From Acidimicrobiia bacterium (GTDB lineage: Bacteria; Actinomycetota; Acidimicrobiia; Acidimicrobiales; Ilumatobacteraceae), in assembly GCA_013811855.1 (NCBI GenBank), contig JACCUL010000175.1, positions 1 to 8,090 on the forward strand: a stretch of 8,090 nucleotides of DNA, given 5' to 3'. Below are positions 5,922-8,090 of this stretch, one piece after another. A program made the position numbers and the translations under genes. The stretch's first letter is position 1; each line of letters opens with the position of its first letter. The notes under the pieces are model-generated. The model was not told where the DNA came from, ran no database searches, and saw nothing but the letters and a program-made list of their open reading frames with translations.

Positions 5922-6674
5922 TCAGTACGGCCACTCGGGGACGGGGATGCGGAGGCGCCGGAGCAGCTTGCCGACCCCGACCGTCAACAGCACCTTGAGG
6001 GTGAGGTTGCGGGCGAACCACGGAAGCTGGGCGATCTGGCGCAGCGCGTTGCCGACGCCGCCGTGTCCGCCGAGGTCGGCCCGGTACTCGGCCAACGAGC
6101 GGGACCGTCCGACGTAGCGGAACCGGCGACCGAGGACGAGCTGGCGAAGGATGGCCAGCGTCACGCCGACCGACGAGAACGAGTCGTGGATCAGCAGCGT
6201 GCCTCCGTCGCCGATCCGCCGCCCCCAGTCCCTGATGTCGGCCCGCGCCGGCCCGAAGCGGTGGGCGCCGTCGACGTACAGGACGTCGATGGGACTCGCG
6301 ACGGCGGGGTGGGCGGCGTCGGAGTAGGCGGCGACGTGGCGGACGCGGTCGGCCACGCCGGCGGCGGCGAGGTTCTGCTCGAACACCTCCCGGTCGGTCC
6401 GGGCCGCGGCGGCGAACCCCTCGATCTCCTGAGGACCGCGGTCGTTGCCGGCGTGCGGGTCGATGGCCACGACCTCGACCGACGGGTCGGCCGCCGACGC
6501 CAGGACGATCGTCGACCGACCGCGAAAGCTGCCGATCTCGACGATGCGACCGTTGGCTGGGCAACGCCGCGCCGCCTCGTACAGCCGTGCCCCCTGGTCG
6601 GCGCTCATCCATCCGTCGATGCCGTCGGTCAGCGCCAGCACGGCATCTAGCGTCGGTCGCGCCACGCCCGTCAC
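5922..6674 (-). CDS. Class I SAM-dependent methyltransferase of the arabinose-donor operon
   Basis: 250 aa from a GTG at 6674 whose last bases overlap the ubiA stop (GTGA, 4-nt overlap); a second in-frame GTG at 6665 is a possible alternative. Rossmann-fold methyltransferase motifs are present: motif I VEIGSFRGRST (45-55), an acidic strand-2 end in VVAIDPHAG (68-76), VLYVDGAHRF (131-140) and LIHDSF (161-166). The pattern matches the Methyltransf_24 type, often found in glycan and cell-surface biosynthesis clusters. The C-terminal 40 residues are basic and amphipathic with a hydrophobic stretch (226-235), perhaps peripheral membrane contact. Its neighbours make the lipid-linked arabinose donor, so it may O-methylate a sugar or the polyprenyl glycolipid product; this is inference, as no methylation belongs to the known pathway. 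Upstream in-frame sequence lies within ubiA and was not included. Confidence 0.88.
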   Translation of the reverse strand: MTGVARPTLDAVLALTDGIDGWMSADQGARLYEAARRCPANGRIVEIGSFRGRSTIVLASAADPSVEVVAIDPHAGNDRGPQEIEGFAAAARTDREVFEQNLAAAGVADRVRHVAAYSDAAHPAVASPIDVLYVDGAHRFGPARADIRDWGRRIGDGGTLLIHDSFSSVGVTLAILRQLVLGRRFRYVGRSRSLAEYRADLGGHGGVGNALRQIAQLPWFARNLTLKVLLTVGVGKLLRRLRIPVPEWPY

Positions 6675-7540
6675 CGCAGGTACACCCCCATGCCGAACAC
6701 GATGACCCACGCCACGCCCATCAGCTGCAGCACCCGGTCCCGCGCGAAGACCTCTTCCGGCGCCCCGCCGTGGCCCTGCTCGAGCACGAGCGCGTAGCGC
6801 AGCAGCGCCGTCAACATCGGCACGATCGAAAGTTCGTAGAACGGCAGGTCGGCGTCGACCGCCTCGGCCGTCTCGAACGCCCACTGGCAGTAGCTGACGA
6901 GCGCGGCCGCGATCGACACCGTCAGCACGACGCGCAGGTAGCCGACGGTGTAGTCACCGAGCGTCGCCCGGACGTTCGACGCCTCGTCGCCCATCTCGCG
7001 CAGCTCGGCGTAGCGCTTGCCGACGACGATGAAGAGCGAGCCGAACACCGTGCACAGGACGAACCACTTCGACATCGGCACGTCGACGGCGACGGCACCG
7101 CCGGCGGCCCGTAGCACGAAGCCGGAGGCGATCGTGACGATGTCGACGACCGCGACGTGCTTGAGCACCCAGCTGTAGGCCATCGTCGTGGCGATGTACA
7201 CGGCGACGACGGCCACCGTCTGCCATCGAGCCGTGAACGCGGCGACGCCGAGGGCGGCGACGGGCAGCACGGTGCCGACGACCTTGGCCCGGCGGACCGG
7301 GACCAGCCCGGCGGCGATCGGCCGGAACCGCTTGGTGGGGTGCTGGCGGTCGGCGTCGACGTCGAGGGCGTCGTTCCACAGGTAGATCCCGCTGGCGGCG
7401 AGGCAGAAGGCGACGAAGGCGAGCAGCGCCTTGCCGGCCTCGGGCCAGTCGTCGAGCACCCCGGCGGCGCCGGGGGCGGCGAACACGAGCACGTTCTTGG
7501 CCCACTGCCTGGGCCGGGCACTGCGCAGCCAAACGTTCAC
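6671..7540 (-). CDS. ubiA: UbiA-family decaprenyl-phosphate phosphoribosyltransferase (DPPR synthase)
   Basis: 289 aa integral membrane protein of the UbiA prenyltransferase superfamily, close in length to M. tuberculosis Rv3806c. It transfers 5-phosphoribose from PRPP to polyprenyl phosphate, giving 5-phosphoribosyl-monophosphoryl-polyprenol. The first metal/diphosphate motif is NDALDVDAD (56-64), followed by RQHPTKRFRPIAAG (65-78), the signature distinguishing DPPR synthases from quinone or heme prenyltransferases. The second conserved region is FIVVGKRYAELREMGDE (170-186). About eight to nine hydrophobic helices are recognisable, for example 39-55, 87-103, 107-123, 129-149, 159-173, 203-219, 236-253 and 271-287. 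GTG start at 7540, 7 nt after the HAD stop, with a small hairpin over the region where a Shine-Dalgarno would sit. It overlaps the methyltransferase start by 4 nt. The symbol reflects Rv3806c usage, not ubiquinone synthesis. Confidence 0.93.
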   Translation of the reverse strand: MNVWLRSARPRQWAKNVLVFAAPGAAGVLDDWPEAGKALLAFVAFCLAASGIYLWNDALDVDADRQHPTKRFRPIAAGLVPVRRAKVVGTVLPVAALGVAAFTARWQTVAVVAVYIATTMAYSWVLKHVAVVDIVTIASGFVLRAAGGAVAVDVPMSKWFVLCTVFGSLFIVVGKRYAELREMGDEASNVRATLGDYTVGYLRVVLTVSIAAALVSYCQWAFETAEAVDADLPFYELSIVPMLTALLRYALVLEQGHGGAPEEVFARDRVLQLMGVAWVIVFGMGVYLR

Positions 7541-7542
7541 GA

Positions 7543-7557
7543 GGAGCTCACAGCTCC
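7543..7557 (-). promoter_or_regulatory. Small hairpin spanning the HAD stop and the ubiA translation start region
   Basis: In mRNA sense the sequence is GGAGCU-GUG-AGCUCC, a perfect 6-bp stem with a 3-nt loop, followed by UC and the GUG start of ubiA. The stem contains the only GGAG-like Shine-Dalgarno candidate (13 nt before the GTG), and the HAD UGA stop lies across loop and stem. Ribosomes finishing the HAD gene would melt it, so it could enforce translational coupling. A stem this small may also occur by chance in GC-rich DNA. Confidence 0.35.
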
Positions 7558-8090
7558 GTCCGCCAGACGGCGTGGTCGGCGTCGGCCAGCATGGCCCGGT
7601 CGCCGGGCGAGTCGCCGTACGCCCAGAGCGTCACGCCGGCCCGGCCGCCGTGGGTCCCGACCAACCACTCGTGCAGCCGGCTCACCTTGTTCTCGGCCCG
7701 GCAGTTCCCGCCGACCAGCTCCCCGGTGCAGCGGTCGTCCTTGTCGACGGCCAGCTCCGTGCCGACGACGTCACCGAGGTCCATCCGCTCGGCCAGCGGG
7801 CGGAGGTAGACGGCGAACGACGCCGACACGAGCACCGTGACGTGGCCCTCGGCCTGGTGCCAGCGCAGCCGCTCCAGCACCTCCGGGTCGAGCCTCGTGG
7901 CGGCGACGCGCTCAGCGTAGGCCCGGCCGGTCGCTTCGACGTCGGCGATCGGACGGCCGGCGAACGCGGCCCGTGCCGCGAGGGACTTGACGCGGTCCCG
8001 GTCGCGCTGGGCACTGGCCGCGACCATCGCGAACGACCGGCGCAGCAGCCGCAGCAGCAGTCGCCGCCGCCCGGCGACCAGTATCAGGAA
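7548..8090 (-). CDS. HAD-IB family phosphatase, C-terminal 180 residues (N-terminus outside window)
   Basis: The frame is open through the right edge, giving 180 residues plus TGA. The catalytic DxD motif I must lie beyond the edge. Visible HAD motifs, in window numbering: motif II serine in VTVLVSASFAVYLRPLAERM (84-103), motif III lysine K125 in GNCRAENKVSRL (118-129) and motif IV YGDSPGDRAML (148-158, aspartates 150 and 154). This is the HAD-IB (SerB-like) order. The ELAVDKDDRCTGELVGGNC stretch is the beta-hairpin usual between motifs II and III. It sits 7 nt upstream of the DPPR synthase gene, and HAD domains are known next to or fused with UbiA-type enzymes, so its likely substrate is the 5-phosphate of polyprenyl-phosphoryl-phosphoribose. 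That would fill the role usually assigned to the PAP2-type Rv3807c in mycobacteria. The substrate assignment is inference; an internal ATG at 8027 is not the start. Confidence 0.88.
   Translation of the reverse strand, partial: FLILVAGRRRLLLRLLRRSFAMVAASAQRDRDRVKSLAARAAFAGRPIADVEATGRAYAERVAATRLDPEVLERLRWHQAEGHVTVLVSASFAVYLRPLAERMDLGDVVGTELAVDKDDRCTGELVGGNCRAENKVSRLHEWLVGTHGGRAGVTLWAYGDSPGDRAMLADADHAVWRTEL

Noticed and set aside
4429..6117. 562-aa plus-strand open frame over dprE1
   Set aside because: Shadow frame: it covers the well-supported dprE1 gene and has no recognisable domain.
5920..6612. N-terminal extension of dprE1 in the same open frame
   Set aside because: The extension is Arg/Pro-rich shadow of the methyltransferase gene, while ATG 5919 is followed at once by DprE1-like sequence.

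Overview
The window is GC-rich and densely coded, with many GTG starts, 4-nt gene overlaps and strongly actinobacterial protein families. The DprE1/DprE2/DPPR-synthase set together with an AbiEi/DUF559 protein points to an actinomycete. A deep-branching lineage such as Acidimicrobiia is possible, but this is an impression from protein style and I could not test it. No rRNA, tRNA, CRISPR array or recognisable transposase is present.

Layout. (1) 1-2648: two divergently transcribed polytopic membrane proteins that look like GT-C type glycosyltransferases. The first runs leftward off the window edge; the second is complete. They share a 134-bp promoter region holding a perfect 32-bp tandem duplication. 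Each gene has a TANNNT -10-like box exactly 9 nt before its start codon, which suggests leaderless transcription. (2) 2649-3766: an intercalated segment holding a leftward AbiEi-like/DUF559 gene with an apparent 2-bp frameshift. It is bracketed by two related palindromic repeats whose outer parts face each other in inverted orientation. (3) 3767-8090: a leftward operon, read from the right edge: HAD-IB phosphatase (N-terminus outside the window), UbiA-type decaprenyl-phosphate phosphoribosyltransferase, class I SAM methyltransferase, DprE1 oxidase and DprE2 reductase.

How the genes fit together. UbiA would join PRPP to a polyprenyl phosphate, the HAD enzyme is a good candidate to remove the 5-phosphate, and DprE1 plus DprE2 would epimerise the ribose to arabinose. 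The product is polyprenyl-phosphoryl-arabinofuranose, the lipid-linked donor for cell-envelope arabinan. The two GT-C-like membrane proteins next door are candidates for enzymes that use such a donor or build a related polymer. The methyltransferase between ubiA and dprE1 has no place in the textbook pathway and is the least explained member of the operon.

The most unusual element is the bracketed AbiEi/DUF559 segment. A nuclease-like gene lies between two homologous palindromes, each placed directly after the stop codon of a flanking gene. It could be a small mobile cassette with a REP-like repeat system, or two copies of a 3'-end element flanking a gene that arrived separately.
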